Below, one piece after another: positions 53,681 through 62,573 of a stretch of DNA of 64,000 nt; the stretch's first letter is position 1; each line of letters starts with the position of its first letter. The notes beneath the pieces are model-generated. The model was given only the letters and a program-made list of their open reading frames with translations. It had not been told where the DNA came from and made no database searches. Source of the DNA: Sporolactobacillus shoreae (GTDB lineage: Bacteria; Bacillota; Bacilli; Bacillales; Sporolactobacillaceae); the NCBI RefSeq assembly GCF_004684935.1, contig NZ_SRJD01000008.1, positions 1 through 64,000 of the forward strand, read 5' to 3'. Position numbers and translations under genes: made by a program.

Positions 53681-54580
53681 ATGGACATCGTAAAATTGGA
53701 GAAAGATAGAATCAACGATTTTGTGAACTATTGTACGAAGCATCGCAGCGAAGTGGATGACTCCTATCTGTATGGTGATGATCTTGAAAAATTTGTGCCG
53801 GACGATGAGAATCCGACCTATATTCTGACGGATGATGTGGGAAAAATGAAAGGCGCGGCTTCTCTAATCATGGATGACTATCACCGGGCGGGGAAGAAAA
53901 TCCGTTTCAGAATTTTCCACACAGAAACAGGGGACGTATCAGATTACCGGAACCTGCTGCAGGCTGTTTCGAAGCATGCGCGAGGCATGGAGAATGTATT
54001 TGTGTTTGTCCAACTTGTCAATAAAGAGATGCTGGGTATCGTGAAAAGCCTGGATTTCAAGCTCTGGCGCTACTCTTTTTTACTGGTCAAAGAAAATATT
54101 TCAGAATATCCTCTGAGTCTTCCGGAAGGTTACACGATTCGGCCTATGGTTCCGGGAAAAGACGAATCCGTGTGGTGTGCGGTTCGCAACGAAGCTTTTG
54201 CAAAACTGCTCGGCAGCGAGACGCCGATGACCGAGGAAATTATCCATGAACGGACACTTGCTTCCGATTACCTTGAAAACGGTGCTTTGATCCTTTATCA
54301 CGGGGAGCGCCCCGTCGGTGTTGTTCAGGGCCTGGATGACGAATATGACAACGCACCGATTATGTGTATCGGCCCTCTGGCTATTATACCCGAATATCAA
54401 GGACGGGGACTCGGCCGCATGATGCTCCGAGCATCAATCAATTTTGCGAAGCAGCAGGGCTACACCCGGACCATCCTATGCGTCAACGGCGAAAACGATC
54501 GGGCAAAAACGCTCTACAAACATGAGGGGTTCAAAGAAGTTGAAGAAGTCGCCGCGTATACGTATGATCTGGAAAAATAA
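53681..54580 (+). CDS. GNAT acetyltransferase with a degenerate N-terminal GNAT half
   Basis: 299 residues. The C-terminal half (about 150-295) is a complete GNAT domain: IGPLAIIPEYQGRGLGRMML and NDRAKTLYKHEGF. The N-terminal half has GNAT-like spacing without the acetyl-CoA motif. Substrate unknown. Followed by a very strong terminator. Confidence 0.78.
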   Translation: MDIVKLEKDRINDFVNYCTKHRSEVDDSYLYGDDLEKFVPDDENPTYILTDDVGKMKGAASLIMDDYHRAGKKIRFRIFHTETGDVSDYRNLLQAVSKHARGMENVFVFVQLVNKEMLGIVKSLDFKLWRYSFLLVKENISEYPLSLPEGYTIRPMVPGKDESVWCAVRNEAFAKLLGSETPMTEEIIHERTLASDYLENGALILYHGERPVGVVQGLDDEYDNAPIMCIGPLAIIPEYQGRGLGRMMLRASINFAKQQGYTRTILCVNGENDRAKTLYKHEGFKEVEEVAAYTYDLEK

Positions 54581-54590
54581 GATGGAAACA

Positions 54591-54645
54591 GGCAGGGCTG
54601 TTCATGGTTTGACCCATAAACAGCCCTGCTTTTTTTTCATTCGGG
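54591..54645. terminator. Strong terminator between convergent GNAT and MBL genes
   Basis: AGGCAGGGCTGTT pairs with AACAGCCCTGCTT over a short inner loop, followed by T8 on the plus strand. It would also end the guanidine uptake operon from the other side. Confidence 0.85.
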
Positions 54646-54659
54646 ACAATTCACGTACA

Positions 54660-55487
54660 CTATAGTCCCATCTCTTTTTCGAGTAAAAGCATATTATTTT
54701 TGTTCATTTTTTTCATAAAATCAGGAAACTTGTAACCGTCAATCAGACGGTCAATAGCATCCGGATTATGTTCCTTAATCAGTTGTCGCATGGATTTTAT
54801 ATAATTTACAGAATCTGATTTTCTCTTTTTCATCTCCCACTTGTCCCTCGTGAAATCTCCATGTCCGGGGATCAGCAGCTGTAGATCATACAAATTCATA
54901 ATCTGATCAAGTTTCGCCAATGTTTCTTCATAGAGTTCTCCGCTGTAATAAATATATGGAAATTCGACGCTGCAGAAGTAATCGCCTGACAGCATGATGC
55001 CGAACGGCTCTATGATGGTGAACATACCATCGTCGTTATGGCCCGGGGCGTTATAGAAAATTAATTGAAGATCCCCGAGAGTCAATGTATCCCCCTCGTT
55101 TTCTATCGCATAATCGACTTTCGGAAAAGAGGGTTCGTAGGGTCTTGTCAGATAATTCTCACTGTCGAAAGTGCTGATTTGCTCCATAATCCGTTTTTTC
55201 TTTTGAACACTGCTGACCGCAAAAGCACGGCTGGCAATCACTTTAGCTTCGGGAAAAGCCTTGTAGCCGACTATATGGTCAGAATCTGAATGTGTGAACA
55301 ACAGATAAAGCTTTCTCCGGCCCAGAAGGCTACCGACATATTCCTTAATTTCTTCAATCTCTAAAGGAAGCCAGGTCGGATCGACAACGATAACCGAGTC
55401 TTGTGATTTTATGACGGTGCTGGCTGTTTCCTGCAGACTGCTGCGAAAAATACTAATATTCTCATCTGAATAAATGAGCAAATTCAT
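54660..55487 (-). CDS. Metallo-beta-lactamase-fold hydrolase, last gene of guanidine operon
   Basis: 275 residues with FTHSDSDHIVGYKAF (metal motif; S replaces the usual first H of HxHxDH), NAPGHNDDGMF and IPGHGDF. An MBL-fold hydrolase of unknown substrate. The ATG overlaps the stop of the isochorismatase-family gene (ATGA), so the two are co-expressed as the 3' part of the riboswitch-led operon. Confidence 0.78.
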   Translation of the reverse strand: MNLLIYSDENISIFRSSLQETASTVIKSQDSVIVVDPTWLPLEIEEIKEYVGSLLGRRKLYLLFTHSDSDHIVGYKAFPEAKVIASRAFAVSSVQKKKRIMEQISTFDSENYLTRPYEPSFPKVDYAIENEGDTLTLGDLQLIFYNAPGHNDDGMFTIIEPFGIMLSGDYFCSVEFPYIYYSGELYEETLAKLDQIMNLYDLQLLIPGHGDFTRDKWEMKKRKSDSVNYIKSMRQLIKEHNPDAIDRLIDGYKFPDFMKKMNKNNMLLLEKEMGL

Positions 55488-56068
55488 CCGACCTCCCTGT
55501 TTCGAGCATCATTTAAAAACGCAATGACCTCTTCTGAATCTGTTTCGGAGTCATGCTGCAGATACTTGATTGCTTTCAGAGCTGCCGCGTGCGCTTCTTC
55601 TGAGGATCCGCTGACCCCGTCATAGATTACCCTGACAAAATAATCGTACTGGTGCGCGTCAGCACAAGTATAATGGACACACACATCCGTCAGAAAACCG
55701 CAGACGATAAGTGTCTGAACATGCAGTCCCTGCAGGAGAATCTGTAGATCCGTGCCAACAAAGCAGCTGTACCGCCGCTTTGTTATAACATACTCTCCTT
55801 CAATCGGCTGAAGGGGATCCACGATCTCTACGCCTTCTGTCTTCTCGAGACAGTGAATGGATTCATCCCCATCCAATTCTCTGCCAAAATCCACTTTTGT
55901 CCGGCGATGTATCTCTTTTGAAAAAATGACTGGAATCTGATTCTTTCTTGCGGCCTGAAGCACCTCACCGATTATCTGAACAGAGTGTACCGAGTCGGTG
56001 ACTGAAGACAGGAATTCCTTCTGTGCATCAATGATCAGAAGGGCAGGTCTCCCGATAAATTCAACCAT
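55484..56068 (-). CDS. Isochorismatase-family cysteine hydrolase
   Basis: 194 residues: catalytic Asp in LLIIDAQKEF, Lys in VITKRRYSCFVGTDLQILLQ, Cys in VCGFLTDVCVHYTC. The family hydrolyses amides and ureido-type bonds (nicotinamidase, biuret and related hydrolases) as well as isochorismate. In a guanidine operon an amide or ureido substrate is plausible, an inference. ATG at 56068 with GGAG eight bases upstream. Confidence 0.8.
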   Translation of the reverse strand: MVEFIGRPALLIIDAQKEFLSSVTDSVHSVQIIGEVLQAARKNQIPVIFSKEIHRRTKVDFGRELDGDESIHCLEKTEGVEIVDPLQPIEGEYVITKRRYSCFVGTDLQILLQGLHVQTLIVCGFLTDVCVHYTCADAHQYDYFVRVIYDGVSGSSEEAHAAALKAIKYLQHDSETDSEEVIAFLNDARNREVG

Positions 56069-56186
56069 TTTCATCTCTCCCCGTTATTTTTTAAAGTACG
56101 GGAAAAACAAAAACCCATGTCTTCCCAAATCTAGGCTGATATTCAGCTTCAGGAAACAGGCATAGGTTATTTGCATTATTATTCAA

Positions 56187-57194
56187 TTATTTGATATAAG
56201 GACTGTTCAGGAAATCATTGAAACTTGGAACCTTCTGTATATAGCCCAGGCTCTTCAAAAACTTGCCATTCTGTTCGCCGCTATAATAGAAAGATTGGAA
56301 TGTGTTTCCTTTTTTGTAATACTGTTTGTTAGCTGAAGGCGAAAGCAAGTGGAATCCGTCAAGGCCTTGTTTCAGCTCGGCAGGGGTAATACCGGCAGCC
56401 TTGGCAACAATTTTAATGGATTCAGCCGGGTGCGCTTTATAATAGTTCATCGCATCGAACCATGCAGCAGCAATATTCTTTACATCCTCTGGTCTTTGCT
56501 GCATCACCTTACTATTCATAACAAACATGTCTGGAATCAATCCTGGGTAGCTTTTAGACGATGCAATTTTTGTTCCATTACCCTTAGTCTGCGCTTCGGA
56601 AAGGAATGGTTCCCAAAGTGCCGCAGCGTCCAGCTTATTGGCGATAAACGCGTTTCCTGAATCCTGCACTGTCATGTTTGTTAAATTAATATCTTTTTCG
56701 GTCATACCATTATCTTTTAATACGGTAAGAAGGAAGAAATGCTCGATAGTGCCGACTTCGGTGGCTACTTTTTTACCTTTCAGATCTTTAACCGTTTTGA
56801 TCCCCGGTTTAGCCACAATTCCGTCACCGCCGGCTGAGTAGTCCGTCGCAAAAACGGATTTAATAGGAATACCCTTGGACAGCGGTGAGATGCAATCAAT
56901 AAGGGCTTCACTGTTCCCATCCACCTTGCCTGTATTCAGTGCCGATATGGAATCACTGTAAGTCGGGAAGTAGACTAGTTTGACATTGACATGGTGTTTT
57001 TTGAAAAAGCCTTTATCCTGTACCAGATACCAGAAATACCATGTCGGCAACGGACTGAACGCAAGTTTGATCGGCCCGCTAGAGGAAGGAGATCCTGAAC
57101 CTTTGCTCGAAGAAGAACCGCAGGCCGTCAATGCCAGAACCATAAAACACGCCATTAACACGCTTAACACTTTTGTAAGCTTTAAATGCTTCAT
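56187..57194 (-). CDS. ABC transporter substrate-binding lipoprotein 2 (NMT1/SsuA-like)
   Basis: 335 residues. Lipoprotein signal with lipobox LTAC (Cys at about residue 26) then a Ser-rich linker; NMT1/THI5-like fold with SPLPTWYFWYLVQDKGFFKK and LKGKKVATEVGTIEHFFL. Paralogue of the first binding protein (59901-60917), with the same order of motifs. Fourth gene after the ATPase in the guanidine-I riboswitch operon; binding of guanidine or a derivative is inferred. Confidence 0.85.
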   Translation of the reverse strand: MKHLKLTKVLSVLMACFMVLALTACGSSSSKGSGSPSSSGPIKLAFSPLPTWYFWYLVQDKGFFKKHHVNVKLVYFPTYSDSISALNTGKVDGNSEALIDCISPLSKGIPIKSVFATDYSAGGDGIVAKPGIKTVKDLKGKKVATEVGTIEHFFLLTVLKDNGMTEKDINLTNMTVQDSGNAFIANKLDAAALWEPFLSEAQTKGNGTKIASSKSYPGLIPDMFVMNSKVMQQRPEDVKNIAAAWFDAMNYYKAHPAESIKIVAKAAGITPAELKQGLDGFHLLSPSANKQYYKKGNTFQSFYYSGEQNGKFLKSLGYIQKVPSFNDFLNSPYIK

Positions 57195-57216
57195 TTTAAA
57201 ATGCCCCCCTGATTGT

Positions 57217-58002
57217 TTATTTTTTCAATAAAGAAACTATGTGATCCTTCATTTGAAGGAACTCATTAGGCCTCACCAGCTCACTGCCCTCGAATAATCC
57301 CAGATCGGCGTTCATCTCTTCCGCCAGTCTTCCAGGATGTGAATGCATCACATAGATTCGCTGTGAAAGAAAGATCGCTTCCTCAATATCGTGTGTGATA
57401 AAGACAATGGTCGTCTTCTCCCGCTTCCAAATTTCCAGCAGCAATTGCTGCATGTCCGACCGGGTCTGGGCATCCAACGCACCGAATGGTTCGTCCATCA
57501 GCAGAACCTTTGGATTATTCGCAAGCGCCCTGGCTATGGCCACACGCTGCTTCATACCACCGGAAAGTTCCTTGGGATAGGCATTGGCGAACCTTTCCAG
57601 ATCAACCATCTTCAGAAAATAATCGGAGGTTTCCTTTTTTTGTTTGGCTGACATTTTTTTAAGCCGCAAACCAAATTCGATATTCTTACGGACTGTCAAC
57701 CATGGAAATAACGTGTATCCCTGAAAAACCATCCCTCGATCAGCTCCGGGACCTTCGATCACCTTTCCGAAGATCGTCGCTTTCCCTTCAGTCAGCTCGT
57801 CCAATCCGGCTAGTATTTTAAGCAAAGTTGATTTCCCGCAGCCGGAGGGGCCGACAATACTGACAAACTCATGAGGATCAACATGAATGGAGACATCGTC
57901 GATGGCTTTAATCTCTTTCTTCGTCGTATGATAAATTTTTGTCAGATGACTGACATCAATTGCCCGTCCTTCTTCGGTACGGCTTTCTGCTTCAATTGGC
58001 AT
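57217..58002 (-). CDS. ABC transporter ATP-binding protein (nitrate/sulfonate/taurine type)
   Basis: 261 residues. Walker A GPSGCGKST, Q-loop VFQGYTLFPW, signature [15 protein letters not shown], Walker B VLLMDEPFGALD and switch FITHDIEEA. Start overlaps the permease stop by one base, with GGGAGGTGA upstream. Powers the riboswitch-led uptake system. Confidence 0.88.
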   Translation of the reverse strand: MPIEAESRTEEGRAIDVSHLTKIYHTTKKEIKAIDDVSIHVDPHEFVSIVGPSGCGKSTLLKILAGLDELTEGKATIFGKVIEGPGADRGMVFQGYTLFPWLTVRKNIEFGLRLKKMSAKQKKETSDYFLKMVDLERFANAYPKELSGGMKQRVAIARALANNPKVLLMDEPFGALDAQTRSDMQQLLLEIWKREKTTIVFITHDIEEAIFLSQRIYVMHSHPGRLAEEMNADLGLFEGSELVRPNEFLQMKDHIVSLLKK

Positions 58003-58808
58003 TATCGCTCACCTCCCGACCAGGGAAAAAGGACACGCCCGAGAACGACAAAGAGTCGGTCAATGATTAGCCCCAGCAGCCCGATGACCAGGATACCGAC
58101 GAATATAATGTTGGTGTTCATGAATCGCTGAGCTTTCAAGATCGAATAACCAAGGCCGCTGTCGGCGGCAACCAGCTCGGCCACAACTAGATAGGTCCAC
58201 GCCCAGCCCATAATCAGACGCAATGTGGCGAACAGTCTAGGCATCAGAGCCGGAACAATAACTTTTATCAGTGTATTCCATCGTTTTGCGCCTAAAGTGT
58301 AGGCGGCATAGATCAGATCTTTATTGACGGCCCGCGTGTCATCAGCAACCATAATGATCAGCTGAAAGAAACTGCCGATGAAAATAATCAGAATTTTTGC
58401 AGTTTCGCCGATTCCCGCCCAAACCATTACCAGAGGAATGAAAGCCGGTGCTGGCATGTAACGGATAAATTCGCTTAACGGAATGATGATAGAGTCGGAG
58501 ATTTTAAATGTGCCCGCAAGTATCCCAAGCGGTACGCCGATGATCGCCGCCAGCAGAAAACCCATGAACACCCGGTAAATACTGATGCCGATGTCTCCCC
58601 AGTAACTACCGGTCGAAATCAACTGAATAAATGTAGTGAACACAAATCCGGGACTGGGCAGAAAAGTATCCTGAACCACTTGAAAAATACTCATCAGTTC
58701 CCAGATGATCAGAACAACGACAAATGTGGCAATTGTGCCGGTCCAGTACCATTTCTTAGGGATGTCCTCGCGGATTTTAAAAAGTTTTGATCGTGTAGGA
58801 GATTTCAT
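58002..58808 (-). CDS. ABC transporter permease (SsuC/TauC type)
   Basis: 268 residues, six helices, EAA loop GAKRWNTLIKVIVPALMPRL. Belongs to the BPD family used for sulfonates, nitrate, taurine and similar compounds; in riboswitch-led operons this type is the guanidine-linked transporter. Adjacent to its ATPase. Confidence 0.87.
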   Translation of the reverse strand: MKSPTRSKLFKIREDIPKKWYWTGTIATFVVVLIIWELMSIFQVVQDTFLPSPGFVFTTFIQLISTGSYWGDIGISIYRVFMGFLLAAIIGVPLGILAGTFKISDSIIIPLSEFIRYMPAPAFIPLVMVWAGIGETAKILIIFIGSFFQLIIMVADDTRAVNKDLIYAAYTLGAKRWNTLIKVIVPALMPRLFATLRLIMGWAWTYLVVAELVAADSGLGYSILKAQRFMNTNIIFVGILVIGLLGLIIDRLFVVLGRVLFPWSGGER

Positions 58809-58895
58809 TGTAATTGTTCCTCCCCTTTCATGTACTCTGTAAGAAATGGATTAAATTTTCCGGACTCCCAAGTCGCGCTCCGGAATCAATAGTCA

Positions 58896-59819
58896 TTAAT
58901 ACGGATGTTTCTCCAGCCATTTTGCATAGGAACCGACACCTTCTTTGAGATCTTCATAGAGTGGCTTGTATCCCAGCTCATTTCTGGCCCTTGAAATGTC
59001 GATCGTCGCATAGCGCTCAATATTCGCAAAGTACCCCCTGCCGATCTGTATCAAAGTATCAGGATAAAGTGTTTTGACATAAGCGATCAGATCACTATAT
59101 TTGGTTTTATATCCAGCCGTTATTGAGTAAACATAAGTTTCAAGTGTGTCAACGGTACAAGCCAGGAAACATGCCTGCGCTACATCTTTTACATGGACAA
59201 ACTGAAACTCGTGGTCGCTCCCTTCCGGCATGATGGTAGGTTTGCCGTCAATAGCATTGCGCAATAAGTCCCTCACGTAGCACGGCATAAACTGACCTGG
59301 GCCATAGATCCATCCCGGACGCAAGGATGGAATTTCAACACCGTAATGGTTACGATAAGCTGCCGCCAATTTTTCAGTAAAGACCTTGGTTGCCCCATAA
59401 ACCCCTGACGGATGAAGCGGAATGTCTTCATTTGTTGTCCCAAGTTCTTCGTTACTCCCATAGGCATATTCGGAACTGAGGTTTACTACACGCTTAATTC
59501 CCGATAGCCTGGCAGCTTCAAAAACATTCATAGTGCCAAGAGCATTGGTCAGTACTGTCTGGTATGGGATTTCAATGGCCACAACCGGATGAGAAATCGC
59601 CGCCGTATGAATGATACGTTCTATTTCATACTTTCTGATTGTCAGAAGAAGGGATGGGAGATCAAGTAAGTCACCCTGCACATAAATCAGTTTTTCGTTC
59701 TTACTTTCTTTGCCCTTTCTGTCAAAACTAATCACTTTTTCGCCTTTTTCCAGAAGCATCTGAACAAGATTGCTCCCCAAAAGGCCAAGACCGCCGGTGA
59801 CAAGAATATTCACGTGCAT
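58896..59819 (-). CDS. NAD-dependent epimerase/dehydratase embedded in the guanidine operon
   Basis: About 307 residues of extended SDR: TGGLGLLGSNLVQML (GxxGxxG), catalytic SSEYAYGSNEE region, YGATKVFTEKL (YxxxK) and PGWIYGPGQF. UDP-sugar epimerase-like, but with no sugar genes nearby. Start at ATG 59819 (GGAGG only 3 bases upstream) or GTG 59813 (9 bases); the longer frame from 59870 has no site. Lies between the first binding-protein gene and the permease gene, which is unusual. Confidence 0.8.
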   Translation of the reverse strand: MHVNILVTGGLGLLGSNLVQMLLEKGEKVISFDRKGKESKNEKLIYVQGDLLDLPSLLLTIRKYEIERIIHTAAISHPVVAIEIPYQTVLTNALGTMNVFEAARLSGIKRVVNLSSEYAYGSNEELGTTNEDIPLHPSGVYGATKVFTEKLAAAYRNHYGVEIPSLRPGWIYGPGQFMPCYVRDLLRNAIDGKPTIMPEGSDHEFQFVHVKDVAQACFLACTVDTLETYVYSITAGYKTKYSDLIAYVKTLYPDTLIQIGRGYFANIERYATIDISRARNELGYKPLYEDLKEGVGSYAKWLEKHPY

Positions 59820-59900
59820 TTGCCTCCACTCTGTTATTCGTTCAAAAAGTCGATTTTCAAATAAGACCACTGTCTAGTTGAAACTCATCTTACATTTCAG

Positions 59901-60917
59901 TTATTTTCCAGCCTGGAGCTTTTTCAGGAATTGAACGTCGAGCGCTTTGTTCAGATCCGGATTTCCGGTAATCATTTGCTGACCTTTCAGAAACTTAGCC
60001 GTTTCCTGACCGGTATAATATAACGAACTGTAGTCATTGGCCTTTTTGAAGGCATTGATGCTTTCATCGAGGTTATAGATTTTAATGGTCTTGTACACAT
60101 CTTTATATTCATTAACGGGCGTATTTGCTGCCTTAGCCATAATTTTCATGGATTCGTCCGGATGTTTATGCCAATAATCCAGTGCATCATACCAGGCGCG
60201 GAGCAAATTCTCCACGTCTTTCGGATCCGATTTTGCAAGAGATCCTTTTACAGCAATCACATCAGTAATCAAACCGGGCATATCCGCGGAAGAGAAGAGT
60301 ACCTTGGCCTTGCCGCTACTGGTCGCTTTGCTGATAAAAGGTTCATAGAGTGACGCTCCATCCAGTTTTCCGGAAATTAAAGCGTTTCCCGCGTCACTGA
60401 TATCCATATTTGAGAATTGTACATCGGACTCCTTTAGACCGGCTTTCTTCATACCTTCCAGCATCAACAGATGATCTACTGTTCCGAGTTCGGTAGCCAC
60501 TCTCTTCCCTTTCAAATCATTAAAGCTCTTGATGTTTTTATTCACTACAAATGCGTCACCACCGTTTGAAATATCATAAACACCAACTGCTTTTAAATCC
60601 ACACCTTTACTGAGAGGAACAATCATGTCGTTTATGGTCACCCCAGCAGCGTCAAGCTGTCCGCTGGAAAGTGCGTTCAGCATACCACTTAAAGCAGAAA
60701 ACTGTTTCAGCTGAACATCCAGCCCGTATTTTTTAAAGAACCCTTTTTCCTGTGCGATATACCATGGAAAGTATCCTGGCCATGGATTGAATCCCAGCAC
60801 TATTTTCTTACTGGCTGATGATCCGGAACTTCCCTGACTTTTATTTGATGAACACCCCCCAAGCACAAGCGCCATTGTGAGTAGCAAAATTGCGAACAGT
60901 TTTAATTTTTTTCCCAT
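59901..60917 (-). CDS. ABC transporter substrate-binding lipoprotein 1 (NMT1/SsuA-like)
   Basis: 338 residues. Signal peptide with lipobox LGGC near residue 22. Fold motifs LGFNPWPGYFPWYIAQEKGF and LKGKRVATELGTVDHLLML. First gene after the minus-strand guanidine-I riboswitch, so likely binds guanidine or a related compound. Paralogue of the protein at 56187-57194. Confidence 0.87.
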   Translation of the reverse strand: MGKKLKLFAILLLTMALVLGGCSSNKSQGSSGSSASKKIVLGFNPWPGYFPWYIAQEKGFFKKYGLDVQLKQFSALSGMLNALSSGQLDAAGVTINDMIVPLSKGVDLKAVGVYDISNGGDAFVVNKNIKSFNDLKGKRVATELGTVDHLLMLEGMKKAGLKESDVQFSNMDISDAGNALISGKLDGASLYEPFISKATSSGKAKVLFSSADMPGLITDVIAVKGSLAKSDPKDVENLLRAWYDALDYWHKHPDESMKIMAKAANTPVNEYKDVYKTIKIYNLDESINAFKKANDYSSLYYTGQETAKFLKGQQMITGNPDLNKALDVQFLKKLQAGK

Positions 60918-61130
60918 TTTGAACCCTCCCTTTAACTGGTTTTAAGTATCATAAGAAGTCGTGCTTAAGTACGGCTTTAACAATCAGTTAATGTTCAGAG
61001 ATAAGCTAGATAAAAAGGACTGAATATTCCGATTATAAATCCCATAATCATTTTCAGAACGACCTTCATCAGATTGTCATTTCCGCCATCCCGTAAATTT
61101 ATCCCCTCCAAAAAATTGCAAAAAATAAAA

Positions 61131-61172
61131 AGCCGCAGGGAGAATTTGTGAGCAAATTCTCCCGGGCTTTTA
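61131..61172 (-). terminator. Riboswitch terminator of the guanidine uptake operon
   Basis: On the minus strand GGGAGAATTTG / CAAATTCTCCC is a perfect 11-bp stem extended by GCCC/GGC pairs and followed by TTTTTATTTTTTG. The left arm is the 3' end of the aptamer, so ligand binding can decide between aptamer and terminator. Confidence 0.85.
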
Positions 61173-61252
61173 TCCCTCCGTGTAAACCTGTTTAGGATCG
61201 TCCTCTCTCGGACCAGACTTATTAAAAATCAATAACGGAACCCTAGAAGACT
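61157..61252 (-). ncRNA. Guanidine-I riboswitch (ykkC class 1), uptake operon
   Basis: Minus strand holds the conserved ykkC words in order: CTAGGGTTCCG, CTGGTCCGAGAG, then ACACGGAGGGATAAAAGCCC followed by GGGAGA. These match the guanidine-I subtype. It ends in an overlapping terminator and precedes the first binding-protein gene by about 230 bases. Confidence 0.93.
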
Positions 61253-61274
61253 TTTCGTATTTAACTTTATTTAC

Positions 61275-61302
61275 AGTATAAATAAGATTCTGAAAACATC
61301 AA
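61275..61302 (-). promoter_or_regulatory. Promoter of the guanidine uptake operon
   Basis: Minus strand: -35 TTGATG (61297-61302), -10 TATACT (61275-61280), spacing 16; expected start near 61268, just before the aptamer. Confidence 0.6.
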
Positions 61303-61308
61303 TAGCTA

Positions 61309-61325
61309 TGTCATATATTCTGACA
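61309..61325. promoter_or_regulatory. GlnR/TnrA-type box
   Basis: TGTCATATATTCTGACA fits TGTNA-N7-TNACA exactly. Its centre lies about 49 bases upstream of the predicted leftward start, a usual position for TnrA activation, and 215 bases before the rightward start. Confidence 0.7.
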
Positions 61326-61497
61326 TAAAAATTAACAATTCGCGTCTTTTTGTCAATGTCTTACATCGCTTTCATATCAATAATATAAGCTTTTTCTTCT
61401 TTTTTTATTAAAAATTAAAAGATGGTCACTTTTTCATAGATTCTTTTATTTCCCTTGTCATTTTGAAATGGAACTTTCTTTATTTTTATAAAACATC

Positions 61498-61526
61498 TTG
61501 ATTTTTTGAAACTTATTTGTGATAAT
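61498..61526 (+). promoter_or_regulatory. Promoter of the guanidine catabolism operon
   Basis: TTGATT (61498-61503) and GATAAT (61521-61526) with a 17-base spacer; expected start near 61533. Confidence 0.55.
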
Positions 61527-61585
61527 ACTGTCAACAGATTTTGTGTGAATATTTAATCTAATGCGATGCCCAATTGAATAAACTG

Positions 61586-61686
61586 CTTTCTAGGGTTCCA
61601 GGCGGGCTGCAGAGTCCCGTCGATTGGTCCGAGAGAAGGCGCACAATAGTTGCATTGTGAACACGGAGGGATAAAAGCCCGGGAGA
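61586..61686 (+). ncRNA. Guanidine-I riboswitch (ykkC class 1), catabolism operon
   Basis: Plus strand: CTAGGGTTCC (61590), TTGGTCCGAGAG (61624), ACACGGAGGGATAAAAGCCC (61661-61680) then GGGAGA. Same conserved core as the minus-strand copy, with different peripheral stems. Confidence 0.93.
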
Positions 61687-61725
61687 TACCTTTATTAAGA
61701 TATCTTCCAGGCTTTTTATTTTTGC
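61677..61725 (+). terminator. Riboswitch terminator of the guanidine catabolism operon
   Basis: GCC and GGGAGATA arms pair with TATCTTCC and GGC over an AT-rich loop, followed by TTTTTATTTTT; overlaps the aptamer 3' end. Confidence 0.8.
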
Positions 61726-61837
61726 ATTTAATTATAATATTCAAAATTTCCAGCCTACTTATCTGGGGATTTATCTCAAAATCTGCGAGGATTACAACTT
61801 CTGTCTTTCAATAAAATGCTAAGGAGGCATTTATATT

Positions 61838-62551
61838 ATGCAGAACATATGGACAAAAACATTACGTAAGGGAGAAAAATGGTCTGGTATCATCAAGCGT
61901 GGCAGATTAGTCCGCCTGACGGCTCTTGGAGAAGGTGCCAACCTCTCCGCACTTTTCTACAATGCTCACGACCACACGGAACGCTATAATATGCCGGATA
62001 CTCTGAAAGCACAGCATACTTTTCATCTGACGACCGGAAATATCCTGATGACTGACAATGGCCGTGCGATGATTAGCATTGTGGCAGACAGTCTCGGATG
62101 GCACGACACCATCAGCGGCTACACAACGCGGGAACTGACAGATAAAAAATACGGAGAGTCCCTGTACCAGAAAGTGCGGAACGATTGGTTTCGATGCGGT
62201 CAGGAAAATTTTACGATTGAACTGGTGCGCAATGGGATGGATGCACGAGATCTGACAGCTCCGGTCAACTTCTTCTCTAAAATTACAAGTGATGAAAATG
62301 GAAATATGGATTTTATTAAAGGTTACTGCCCCTATGGTGCAACCGTCACACTTCGTACGGAAATGGACACACTCTTCATTCTGTCAAATACACCTGCCCC
62401 CGTTGATCCGAGCACCGATTACCCGTCCGTACCCGTACGCTGTGAAGTTCTTCCGGCAGTTCCAGTGACCCCGCTGGATCCATGCGTTCTGTCCTGTCCG
62501 GAAAATCAGCGGGCTTTTGAAAACACGTGGGAAATGGAAACACTATCCTGA
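61838..62551 (+). CDS. DUF1989 protein, urea carboxylase-associated type (carboxyguanidine deiminase subunit)
   Basis: 237 residues of the DUF1989 fold: RGRLVRLTALGEGANLSALF, TTGNILMTDNGRAMISIVAD and SLGWHDTISG. Formerly called urea amidolyase-associated protein 1; in recent work the pair (CgdAB) deiminates carboxyguanidine to allophanate. First gene behind the plus-strand guanidine-I riboswitch, with AGGAGG upstream of the ATG. Confidence 0.87.
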   Translation: MQNIWTKTLRKGEKWSGIIKRGRLVRLTALGEGANLSALFYNAHDHTERYNMPDTLKAQHTFHLTTGNILMTDNGRAMISIVADSLGWHDTISGYTTRELTDKKYGESLYQKVRNDWFRCGQENFTIELVRNGMDARDLTAPVNFFSKITSDENGNMDFIKGYCPYGATVTLRTEMDTLFILSNTPAPVDPSTDYPSVPVRCEVLPAVPVTPLDPCVLSCPENQRAFENTWEMETLS

Positions 62552-62573
62552 AACGCTTTGGAGGCGAATTTTG

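Noticed and set aside
61157-61686. ppGpp or PRPP subclass of ykkC RNAs
   Set aside because: The ACACGGAGGGATAAAAGCCCGGGAGA-type core (split here) and the guanidine gene context both fit subtype 1.
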